Assembly (NCBI GenBank): GCA_014730285.1
Contig: WJIM01000371.1
Coordinates: 1-18,356, forward strand
DNA from: Candidatus Zixiibacteriota bacterium
Lineage (GTDB): Bacteria > Zixibacteria > MSB-5A5 > JAABVY01
Length of the DNA: 18,356 nucleotides
Direction of reading: 5' to 3'
How positions within the stretch are numbered: the first letter of the stretch is position 1; every line of letters begins with the position of its first letter. The notes under the pieces were generated by a model. That model did not search any database, had not been told where the DNA came from, and worked only from the letters and a program-made list of their open reading frames with translations. Positions 1 to 7,491 of this stretch are shown here, piece by piece. The position numbers and the translations under genes are program-made.

Positions 1-2
1 CG

Positions 3-1064
3 GGAGCCGCCACATTAAATTGCAATGACGTCTACGGCAATGCCTATGGGAATTACTTCGGTACCAACGGCTTCTCGCTTGATCCGCTTTTCTGCCGGGC
101 CGATTACGATGAGTTCGGGCTGACCGAAGGCTCTCCCTGCCTGCCCGTCAACAATGGCTGCGGCGTTTTGATAGGAGCTATGGGAGAAGTTGAATGTACT
201 CCACGGGCTGTAATAGCAGTCGACCGCTCAGGCTCGATGTCAATCTCCGGGCCTCTGGGAATATCGAGATTCGATCAGGCCAAAGAGCTGGCGGTGGAAG
301 AGTTAATGAGACTGCTGGAACCCAATGATCAGGATTATCCGGAAATTGTGGAAACTGCGATAATGTATTTTAATGCCGATGGGATTGTCCTGCATCACGA
401 TTTTTCGACCGATTCGACCTCCCTTAAAGAGGCAATTCTTTCGATTCCCACTCCAAGGCACGACACACCTCTGGCCGCAGCTATGTGCCAGTCGCTTTGC
501 AGCATGATGGATCAGGGACAGGGAATAAAATATATGGTTACCATGACCGACGGCCTTGAGAACGAAAGCCAGAATTTCGAAATCTGCAATCTCTGCCGGC
601 ACTGCAATCAATTCTTCTCTTCAGGATGGAATTATGACTGCGATCCCGATGAGGATCCCTCAAGCTGTACCGACTGGCAGCTTTGCCTGGCAGAGACCTT
701 GGAATCGAAGGGCACTCATATAGTCCACTACTTCGGTCAAACTCTCGAACCGCAAACCAAGGCGGGGGTTGGAGAAGGCCTGGAAGATATGCTCTTCCTG
801 GAAGCGGCAGCAGATAATAGCTCCGGCTCATTCTATTACCACTCCGATCTGGCAACCGTCTGCGGTGATGCGAACTATGACGGCTCGGTCAATGTCAGTG
901 ATGCTGTTTACATAGTCAATTACGTGTTTATCGGCGGCGATGAGCCTGTGGACCACTTTGCATCCGACAGCAACTGCGACGGAACGGTAAATATTAGCGA
1001 TGCGGTATATATCATAAACTTTATCTTTATCTCAGGACCAGCTCCATGCGCTAACTGCCAGTAA
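3..1064 (+). CDS. Beta-helix / von Willebrand A / dockerin-like secreted protein, 5' end missing
   Basis: The reading frame is open from the left edge, so the N-terminus lies outside the window; a TTG at 168 is only an internal codon. The first ~55 codons look like the end of a right-handed parallel beta-helix domain (Asn-Asp-Val-Tyr-Gly-Asn, 'DPLFC', 'GSPC', 'VLIGAMG'). A von Willebrand A domain follows directly. Its metal-ion-dependent adhesion site is complete: Asp-x-Ser-x-Ser at 222-236, Thr at 465-467 and Asp at 549-551. A cysteine-rich stretch (585-686) follows, and the protein ends in two dockerin-like calcium-binding repeats (861-1049). The expected role is an extracellular or surface-displayed metal-dependent binding protein; no ligand can be inferred. 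A hairpin terminator follows the stop codon. Domain calls are confident; the function is not. Confidence 0.85.
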   Translation, partial: GAATLNCNDVYGNAYGNYFGTNGFSLDPLFCRADYDEFGLTEGSPCLPVNNGCGVLIGAMGEVECTPRAVIAVDRSGSMSISGPLGISRFDQAKELAVEELMRLLEPNDQDYPEIVETAIMYFNADGIVLHHDFSTDSTSLKEAILSIPTPRHDTPLAAAMCQSLCSMMDQGQGIKYMVTMTDGLENESQNFEICNLCRHCNQFFSSGWNYDCDPDEDPSSCTDWQLCLAETLESKGTHIVHYFGQTLEPQTKAGVGEGLEDMLFLEAAADNSSGSFYYHSDLATVCGDANYDGSVNVSDAVYIVNYVFIGGDEPVDHFASDSNCDGTVNISDAVYIINFIFISGPAPCANCQ

Positions 1065-1089
1065 TAGTTAATATTCATAGATGAATGTG

Positions 1090-1128
1090 AAGCCTGTCAG
1101 CAGAAATGCCGACAGGCTTTATTTTTTG
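1090..1128 (+). terminator. Rho-independent terminator after the vWA gene
   Basis: A perfect 9-bp stem (AAGCCTGTC at 1090-1098 with GACAGGCTT at 1111-1119) has a 12-nt loop and is followed by TATTTTTT. It lies 25 bases after the stop codon and separates this gene from the next one. Confidence 0.85.
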
Positions 1129-1217
1129 AATGGAACAAACCCGCATCATACGCAATTTAGACAAGTACAGTCCCATTTAGAATTGATTCAATTACTCATT
1201 TATAAAAGGGAGAATTT

Positions 1218-2735
1218 ATGCGATTCTGCAAAAGAAGATTATTCCTGTCGACCATAACGGCGGTATTTTCAATATTTCTGTTTTTTGCAATGCTTGCAGA
1301 TGAGACAAATGCCCAAACGGCCCTTACAGTTGAAAAAATCCAGGACGGGCTAACCGATCCTATTTTTCTAACCTCCCCTCCCGGAGACACATCAAGATTG
1401 TTTATCCTGGAACAAGGCGGGCTTGTAAAAATCATTAAAAACGGCACCTTACTTCCAACTCCATTTCTGGATGTCAGCAGTTTGATTTCCAGCGGCGGCG
1501 AAAGAGGACTTCTGGGGCTGGCATTTCATCCGGATTATGCTTTAAATGGCTATTTCTATATTAATTACACCGATCCCGGCGGCGATACCAAAGTCAGAAG
1601 ATGCAAAGTTTCGAGCGATCCCGATATTGCCGAGCCGGACAGCCTTGTTACGATTCTATCTATCGATCAGCCATTTCCCAATCACAACGGCGGCATGATT
1701 GCATTTGGCCCTAACGACGGCTACCTTTACATCGGCATGGGCGACGGCGGTTCGGCCGGTGATCCCGGAGACCGTGCCCAAACGCCCACAACTCTTTTGG
1801 GCAAGATGCTCAGGATCGATGTCGACGGCGGCTTTCCCTACGCAATCCCCTCCACGAATCCGTATTTCAACGACCCCGATACATTGGAGGAAATCTGGGC
1901 CTTAGGCGTGAGAAATCCCTGGCGCTACTCATTTGACCGCGAAACGAGTGATATGTACATGGGCGATGTCGGCCAGAACGAATGGGAGGAGATCAATTTT
2001 CAGCCCGGCTCAAGTTCCGGTGGAGAAAATTATGGCTGGCGTCTGAAAGAAGCCACTTACTGCTACGATCCACCGACAAATTGCGATCCAGGCGGTCTGA
2101 CTGATCCGATTACCGAATACGATCATATTCCGGAATGTTCGATCACGGGTGGGTATGTTTATCGCGGATGCGCTATACCCGACCTCCAGGGCACTTATTT
2201 TTATGCCGACTATTGCAGCGATAAAATCTGGTCATTCAGATATGACGGTTCCAATATAACAGATTCCATGGAGAGAACCACAGAACTGGTACCTCCCGAG
2301 GGCTCCTATGCAGGTATCGTATCATTCGCTGAGGGTGACCTGGGCGAGCTATATATAATCGATCAGGGGCGGGATGCAATCTATAAGATTGTACCGGTAG
2401 AAACTCCCGACTGCAACAACAACGGACGCAACGACAATTGCGATATTTCACTGGGTATATCCTCTGACGAGAATCAAGACGGTGTGCCTGATGAATGCGA
2501 GAGCGGATATGACTGCGGGGATGCGAATGATGATGGTTCGGTTAATGTCAGCGACGCGGTATGGATTATCAACTATGTTTTTATCGGCGGCGATCCGCCT
2601 GATCCGCTGGCATCGGGGGAGGTCAACTGCGACGGCTCTGTTAATGTCTCAGATGCAGTCTGGGTAATCAATTTCGTCTTCATTGGCGGTAATGCCCCCT
2701 GCGATACTGACGGGGATGACATAGAAGACTGCTAA
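1218..2735 (+). CDS. Secreted PQQ-type sugar dehydrogenase (GSDH family) with dockerin-like tail
   Basis: The 505-residue product starts with a signal peptide (basic MRFCKRR, hydrophobic run, Ala-rich end near residue 32). Residues ~35-395 form the six-bladed propeller of the glucose/sorbosone dehydrogenase family, which oxidises sugars with pyrroloquinoline quinone in the periplasm. Family landmarks are Asn-His-Asn-Gly-Gly (His156, matching the catalytic His144 of soluble glucose dehydrogenase), 'GMGDGGSAGDP', 'GKMLRIDVDG' and 'GVRNPWR' (Arg232, matching the PQQ-contacting Arg228). A Cys/Asp/Asn-rich thrombospondin-3-like calcium segment (residues ~398-428) leads into paired dockerin-like repeats (2514-2702). 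The start ATG has GGGAG eight to twelve bases upstream. The substrate is unknown; some family members oxidise other aldoses or have no proven cofactor. PQQ synthesis genes are not in the window. Confidence 0.9.
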   Translation: MRFCKRRLFLSTITAVFSIFLFFAMLADETNAQTALTVEKIQDGLTDPIFLTSPPGDTSRLFILEQGGLVKIIKNGTLLPTPFLDVSSLISSGGERGLLGLAFHPDYALNGYFYINYTDPGGDTKVRRCKVSSDPDIAEPDSLVTILSIDQPFPNHNGGMIAFGPNDGYLYIGMGDGGSAGDPGDRAQTPTTLLGKMLRIDVDGGFPYAIPSTNPYFNDPDTLEEIWALGVRNPWRYSFDRETSDMYMGDVGQNEWEEINFQPGSSSGGENYGWRLKEATYCYDPPTNCDPGGLTDPITEYDHIPECSITGGYVYRGCAIPDLQGTYFYADYCSDKIWSFRYDGSNITDSMERTTELVPPEGSYAGIVSFAEGDLGELYIIDQGRDAIYKIVPVETPDCNNNGRNDNCDISLGISSDENQDGVPDECESGYDCGDANDDGSVNVSDAVWIINYVFIGGDPPDPLASGEVNCDGSVNVSDAVWVINFVFIGGNAPCDTDGDDIEDC

Positions 2736-2783
2736 AAGCCCCAAATTATAGAGAATTGGCATTTTACCAAATACCCAAAAACG

Positions 2784-2811
2784 TTGACAAAAATCCAATA
2801 CATTATATCTT
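2784..2811 (+). promoter_or_regulatory. Candidate promoter upstream of the M28 peptidase
   Basis: TTGACA (2784-2789) is followed after 16 bases by TATCTT (2806-2811), which matches the -10 consensus at 4 of 6 positions. It lies about 100 bases upstream of the chosen start in an AT-rich gap. Promoter consensus in FCB-type bacteria can differ from sigma-70, so this is only a candidate. Confidence 0.35.
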
Positions 2812-2900
2812 AAAAGGGTACGGCTTTTCGCAAAATTTGCTCTATTTGTAAACGTATGTCATTTATGAGCATTGCGATCAATTCATACCGTTAAAACCCT

Positions 2901-2905
2901 GGAGG
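2901..2905 (+). promoter_or_regulatory. Ribosome binding site that fixes a GTG start
   Basis: GGAGG sits five bases before GTG 2911. The frame is open upstream to a TTG at 2872, but that codon has no Shine-Dalgarno sequence. Starting at GTG also puts the signal peptide at the very N-terminus. Confidence 0.8.
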
Positions 2906-2910
2906 AAATC

Positions 2911-5289
2911 GTGATAAAAACTGCTTCAATAATCCTGGCGGCCATCTTATTGCTATCAACACCTCTCTATTCAAATACCGAGAATCCAAATCAAATTCGT
3001 GGCGACCTTTATAAGGTCACGATCTCGAGCAAAATAGAAGCTGACAAGCTCAGGGCGCTTGAAGTGGAACCTGTTATCAGACTGAATGACGGTTACATGG
3101 TTATTGCGGAACAGGAAGCAGTTTCGGAGCTACTCTCCTCCGGATTGAAATCCGAATTGATCTCACGCGATATCAGCAGGGATGAGCTGGCGGTTGACAA
3201 CCGCATGGACAGAAAAAATGTAGATCTTTTCGAACTTCTTTATGAGGTTGACCAGCTCAGGATTTTCAGGATTGATCCTGATGAAGTAGCGCGCATGGAG
3301 CCAGCGCCGCAGATATCACGAATTCTTGTGGAAGACATGAAGATTATATATAAGGGTCCTCCCCCGCTCAAAATCAGCTCTGCGAAAGACATGGTCGACC
3401 TGGAAACGCTTATTGCGAATATAAATCGCGATTCTCTGGAATCTTACACGGAGCGCCTGCAGGCATTCACTCATCGGGATGCCACAACCGATTCCAATAT
3501 CGCCTCGGGCTACTGGCTCTATTCCAAGTTCGAGGAATTCGGGTATGACTCGGTAACATTAGACACGTTCTCAGCGCCAATTTTCACCCTGGCTGACACA
3601 TGCTTCAATGTCGTGGCCTTTAAGGTCGGCAGCGTGCTGCCGGATCATCACGTCATAGTCGGAGCGCATAGAGATGCTGTCCCGCTTTCCCCCGGCGCCG
3701 ATGATAACGGTTCCGGTACGGCGGCGGTACTTGAAATCGCACGTATTCTGAAGGATGTCGATACCTATTGCACCATTGTCTTTGCTCTTTTCGACGCTGA
3801 GGAAAACGGATTAATTGGTTCCTCTGCTTATGCTGATGAGGCAGCCGATAACGGCGACAGCATCATTCTTATGCTAAACATGGACATGATTGCCGAAGAT
3901 GATAACCGGGCAAAAGCAAATCTCTTTCATGGCTCGGATATGACTTATCCCAACCTTTGGGCCGATCTCGCCGATTCACTTGTCGGCATAACAACTACCT
4001 TCCAGGGTGCCTCAGGAAACTCTGACCATTACCCCTTTCTGCAAAACGGTTACGATGCGTTTTTCTCTCATGAATATGAATTCTCAGACGTTTATCACTC
4101 CCCTCAGGATAGCACAACCTATATGAATTTTACCTATATGCGTGTTATGACCCAGGCCAGCCTGGCAACCGCTTATGTTGTCGCCAAGAGTTACGCGCCC
4201 TTTGCTCTGGTATTTGATTATCCCAGCGGCATACCGGTCTTCATCGAACCGGGTGGTGCGGCAACATTTCAGGTGTCGATTGAAGGAATTACCGGAGGTG
4301 TTATGGTACCGGGTTCGGCAGAACTTCACTATGCCATCGGCCAGGGCAATTATACCAGCATCCCCATGACAGAAATTTCGCCCGGCCTATATGAAGGTGT
4401 TTTTCCCGAACTGCCCTGCTTTGGCAGAATAAACTTTTTTGTTACCGCCGAGGAGGAGATTAACGGGGTATTCTACGACACCGATCCCTCAGAGCCGCAT
4501 GAGGCGGTAGTTATCGAGGAGCGCGCCACGCTTTTCTATGACGATTTCGAGCTCGACAACGGCTGGACTGTTTACGGCGATGCCGAGGAGGGCGCATGGG
4601 AGCGCGGCATTCCAATCGGTGGCGGTGACCGCGGCGATCCTCCCACGGATTATGATGGTTCCGGCAACTGTTTCCTGACCTACAATATGGATGGTAATTC
4701 AGATGTTGATTTTGGCACAACCAATCTGGTCTCCCCCTCTTTCGATCTTTCCACCGGCAACGGCGAGGTGTCGTATACCAGATGGTATTCGAATCATCTG
4801 GGCTATATTCAGGATGATGTCATGAATGTATATATCTCCAACAACAATGGTTCGGACTGGACACTTGTCGAGACAGTAGGGCCGACCGGCCCGGGTACCA
4901 TAGGAGGATGGATTACCAAAACCTTCTGGGCGGGAGATTTTGTGGAAGCGTCCGATCAGATAAAACTTCGTTTCGAGGTCTCGGATTTGAATATGTCATC
5001 TACCGTTGAAGCCGGGATCGATTCTGTGCATGTGACTTCGCTTATATGCGAATCGGGCTATATCTGCGGAGATGTCAACTCCGACCTGAGTGTTAATGTC
5101 AGTGATGCTGTCTTCGTTATCAATTATGTCTTTATCGGAGGAGTACCGCCTGAGCCGATATTTGTGGGTGATACGAATTGTGACGGCGCTGTTAATGTCT
5201 CCGACGGCGTTTACATTATCAACTATGTATTTATCGGCGGCCATGCACCCTGCGATCCAAATGGCAACGGCCTTCCCGACTGCGGATAA
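2911..5289 (+). CDS. Secreted M28-family zinc aminopeptidase-like protease with jellyroll and dockerin-like domains
   Basis: The 792-residue product has a signal peptide (IKTASIILAAILLLSTPLYS). A ~140-residue N-terminal region, possibly a propeptide, precedes the M28 catalytic domain. The family's two-zinc site is complete: His253 (in GAHRD), Asp264 (GADDN), the Glu297-Glu298 pair (AEENG), Asp325 (NMDM) and His396 (YHSPQD). It should therefore be an active metallo-exopeptidase, such as an aminopeptidase or carboxypeptidase acting on peptides outside the cytoplasm. Residues ~540-710 ('FYDDFELDNGW' onward, alternating strands, ending 'GIDSVHV') resemble a MAM/CUB-like jellyroll. The C-terminus carries two dockerin-like calcium repeats (5065-5253). 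The first zinc-ligand motif has Arg where Tyr or Phe is common. The exact specificity cannot be read from sequence. Confidence 0.92.
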   Translation: MIKTASIILAAILLLSTPLYSNTENPNQIRGDLYKVTISSKIEADKLRALEVEPVIRLNDGYMVIAEQEAVSELLSSGLKSELISRDISRDELAVDNRMDRKNVDLFELLYEVDQLRIFRIDPDEVARMEPAPQISRILVEDMKIIYKGPPPLKISSAKDMVDLETLIANINRDSLESYTERLQAFTHRDATTDSNIASGYWLYSKFEEFGYDSVTLDTFSAPIFTLADTCFNVVAFKVGSVLPDHHVIVGAHRDAVPLSPGADDNGSGTAAVLEIARILKDVDTYCTIVFALFDAEENGLIGSSAYADEAADNGDSIILMLNMDMIAEDDNRAKANLFHGSDMTYPNLWADLADSLVGITTTFQGASGNSDHYPFLQNGYDAFFSHEYEFSDVYHSPQDSTTYMNFTYMRVMTQASLATAYVVAKSYAPFALVFDYPSGIPVFIEPGGAATFQVSIEGITGGVMVPGSAELHYAIGQGNYTSIPMTEISPGLYEGVFPELPCFGRINFFVTAEEEINGVFYDTDPSEPHEAVVIEERATLFYDDFELDNGWTVYGDAEEGAWERGIPIGGGDRGDPPTDYDGSGNCFLTYNMDGNSDVDFGTTNLVSPSFDLSTGNGEVSYTRWYSNHLGYIQDDVMNVYISNNNGSDWTLVETVGPTGPGTIGGWITKTFWAGDFVEASDQIKLRFEVSDLNMSSTVEAGIDSVHVTSLICESGYICGDVNSDLSVNVSDAVFVINYVFIGGVPPEPIFVGDTNCDGAVNVSDGVYIINYVFIGGHAPCDPNGNGLPDCG

Positions 5290-5306
5290 ATAAGCAGATT
5301 TTTAAG

Positions 5307-5348
5307 AAACCGTCGGCAATGTATACTTCTCGCCGGCGGTTTTATATT
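5307..5348 (+). terminator. Rho-independent terminator after the M28 peptidase
   Basis: AAACCGTCGGC (5307-5317) pairs with GCCGGCGGTTT (5332-5342) as an 11-bp stem with one G-T wobble and a 14-base loop, followed by TATATT. It lies 17 bases after the stop codon. Confidence 0.75.
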
Positions 5349-5476
5349 GCGATATCTTTCTATACCCTATAATCCCCACACTAATCCAGCTTCAAAAAAT
5401 ACTTGTCAACAGCGGGACAATAAATTACATATAGGCAATACAGTTTCATAACATCGGGACGAAAGGCTTTGGCATT

Positions 5477-7423
5477 TTGAAGGATACTCCCCGAAAAGAT
5501 AGCAAAGAGAACTTCCAGCCGTATATAACCGACAGCCGGGGCATACCCGAATTTACACTCAAGGCGATAGCAGTCGGGGCGTTTTTCGGCATTCTCTTTG
5601 GCGCGGCCAATGCCTATCTGGGGCTGCTGGTGGGTATCACGGTCTCGACATCAATACCGGTTGCAGTCATGTCGGTCGGCTTCTTTCGATTCATCCAGAA
5701 ATTCTTCGGCGGAAGAGCCAGTATTCTCGAAAGCAATATAGCCCAGACAACCGGCTCAGCCAGCTCATCTTTAGCCTCTGGCGTAATTTTCACGATTCCG
5801 GCCCTTTATCTGTGGGGATTCGATCCGAGCTTATGGCAGATGGCAGGCCTTGCTCTTGCGGGTGGACTTCTGGGCATACTTTTCATGATTCCCCTCAGGA
5901 GATTTCTGATCAAAGAAGAACACGGCAGACTTCCGTATCCCGAGGGTACCGCCTGCGCCAAGGTGCTGATATCCAGCGACAAGAAAGGCGCCAGCGCCAA
6001 AAACGTATTTCTGGGCCTGGGAATCGGACTTGTATATAAATTCGTTACCGGAATGCTTTATCTCTGGAAAGAGAAAGTCGCTGTCAATTTGCCATTTATA
6101 AACAAAGCCCAGCTCGGCTTAAACGCCACTCCTGCCCTTCTGGGAGTCGGCTATATTCTGGGATTCAGAATTGCCTCGATTATGGTAGCGGGCGGCCTTA
6201 TTTCATGGCTGTTTCTAATACCGCTATTCGGCTATTACGGCGACCAATGGGCAGGCTCACTTTTCCCGGCCACCGATACATTAATCAGCACAATGGATCC
6301 ATCGGAGATATGGAATAATTATATCCGCTATATCGGCGCAGGTGCTGTGGCATTCGGCGGCATAATAACGATTATCCGTTCCATACCGACAATGGTGCGC
6401 TCCTTCAAAATCGGTATGGAGCAGATAAGAACCCGAATCGAAAAAAATAAGAGCGGTGAGAAAGACGATACAAAGCAGGTAGATAGAGACCTATCACTCA
6501 AGTATGTTCTTTTCGGTGTAATTATAATCGTGCTCGCAATCATGCTTATTCCTAAGCTCCTGGGAGGCGGAACCACCATCAGCATGCGCCTGATAGCGGC
6601 GCCGGGCATTGCGATATTCGCATTTTTCTTCGTAACGGTGTCATCCAGAATCGTGGGCCTGATTGGAGTATCCTCGAATCCAACATCGGGAATGACAATC
6701 GTAACTCTCCTGGCAATAAGTATGATCTTTGTCGTCCTGGGCTGGACTGATATCGCCAGCAAGGCCGCAGTACTGACTATAGGCACAGTTGTGGCGGTAG
6801 CAGCTTCGATTGCGGGCGATACCTCACAGGATTTGAAGACCGGATTCCTGGTGGGAGCCACACCCAACCGTCAGCAAATCAGCGAGTTAATCGGCGCGGC
6901 GAGTTCGGCGCTGGCGGTCTGTTTTGCGATTACGATTCTGGCCAAGGCCTATACATTCGGATCAGAAGACCTTCCCGCACCCCAGGCGCTTTTGATGAAG
7001 ACGATTATTGAGGGCGTGCTGGAGACGGGTATCCCCTGGGGTCTGGTATTAATCGGCGTCGGTTTTGGCGTGCTGGCGGAATTTGCTCGAATTCCTTCAC
7101 TGCCGTTCGCGGTAGGCATTTATCTTCCGGTCTCGACCATGACACCGATTTTCTTCGGCGGTGCGATCAGAAAATATGTGGAGTCGCGCCAGAAACATGA
7201 TCCCGAGGAACAGGTCAAACGGCGCGAAGCGGGAGTGCTTTTCGGTTCGGGGCTGATTGGCGGTCAGGGCTTTGCTTCGGTTATAATAGCATTTTACGCA
7301 TTTTATGCCGGGAAGCCGGAGGGTATCGGAGTCGAATGGCCCTCACCCTGGGGTGATCTGGTATCATTCGCGATTTTCCTGATTCTGGGATATGCTCTTT
7401 TCCGGCGCACCAAATCCAACTAA
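5477..7423 (+). CDS. OPT-family oligopeptide transporter
   Basis: The 648-residue, almost entirely hydrophobic protein has roughly 14-16 predicted membrane helices, the usual size for the bacterial branch of the oligopeptide transporter (OPT) superfamily. Strong family landmarks are 'PEFTLKAIAVG' near the N-terminus, 'NAYLGLLVGITVSTSIP', 'ESNIAQTTGSASSSLASG', 'LPYPEGTACAKVL' and 'GDTSQDLKTGFLVGATP'. The likely role is proton-coupled import of small peptides across the inner membrane; some OPT members carry metal chelates instead. A charged cytoplasmic-type loop (KNKSGEKDDTKQVDRD) splits the protein. The start is a TTG with GAAAGG ten bases upstream; the next in-frame ATG is 64 codons in and would remove the conserved first helix. 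The peptidase gene follows 68 bases later without a classical terminator, so co-transcription is plausible. Confidence 0.92.
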   Translation: MKDTPRKDSKENFQPYITDSRGIPEFTLKAIAVGAFFGILFGAANAYLGLLVGITVSTSIPVAVMSVGFFRFIQKFFGGRASILESNIAQTTGSASSSLASGVIFTIPALYLWGFDPSLWQMAGLALAGGLLGILFMIPLRRFLIKEEHGRLPYPEGTACAKVLISSDKKGASAKNVFLGLGIGLVYKFVTGMLYLWKEKVAVNLPFINKAQLGLNATPALLGVGYILGFRIASIMVAGGLISWLFLIPLFGYYGDQWAGSLFPATDTLISTMDPSEIWNNYIRYIGAGAVAFGGIITIIRSIPTMVRSFKIGMEQIRTRIEKNKSGEKDDTKQVDRDLSLKYVLFGVIIIVLAIMLIPKLLGGGTTISMRLIAAPGIAIFAFFFVTVSSRIVGLIGVSSNPTSGMTIVTLLAISMIFVVLGWTDIASKAAVLTIGTVVAVAASIAGDTSQDLKTGFLVGATPNRQQISELIGAASSALAVCFAITILAKAYTFGSEDLPAPQALLMKTIIEGVLETGIPWGLVLIGVGFGVLAEFARIPSLPFAVGIYLPVSTMTPIFFGGAIRKYVESRQKHDPEEQVKRREAGVLFGSGLIGGQGFASVIIAFYAFYAGKPEGIGVEWPSPWGDLVSFAIFLILGYALFRRTKSN

Positions 7424-7456
7424 GATGTTTCGTATTTCCGTAATTTATTGATAGAT

Positions 7457-7475
7457 TTTATTCTGGCAGAATAAA
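7457..7475. promoter_or_regulatory. Perfect 19-bp inverted repeat just before the S9 peptidase RBS
   Basis: TTTATTCT and AGAATAAA are perfect complements around a GGC centre. The repeat ends one base before the GGAGG ribosome binding site of the peptidase gene (7477-7481). It could be an operator for a dimeric regulator or a weak RNA hairpin next to the start. It has no following T-run on the plus strand, so it does not look like a terminator. Confidence 0.4.
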
Positions 7476-7491
7476 TGGAGGTCATAAATCA

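Noticed and set aside
1181..1193. AATTGATTCAATT, a short palindrome upstream of the sugar dehydrogenase.
   Set aside because: A 13-base AT-rich palindrome is likely by chance in this gap and has no second copy that I noticed.
2737..2762. A weak hairpin (GCCCCAAATT / AATTGGC) after the sugar dehydrogenase gene.
   Set aside because: The stem is short, has bulges and is followed only by ATTTTA, so a terminator call is not supported; that gene's end signal remains unclear.
5403..5431. TTGTCA with TACATA 17 bases later as a promoter for the OPT transporter.
   Set aside because: The -10 element matches at only three of six positions, too weak to list as a feature.
6328..6867. A 179-codon minus-strand frame inside the OPT transporter.
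   Set aside because: It is opposite the conserved 'GDTSQDLKTG' region and its Ile/Pro/Thr-rich translation looks like a reverse image of a membrane protein.
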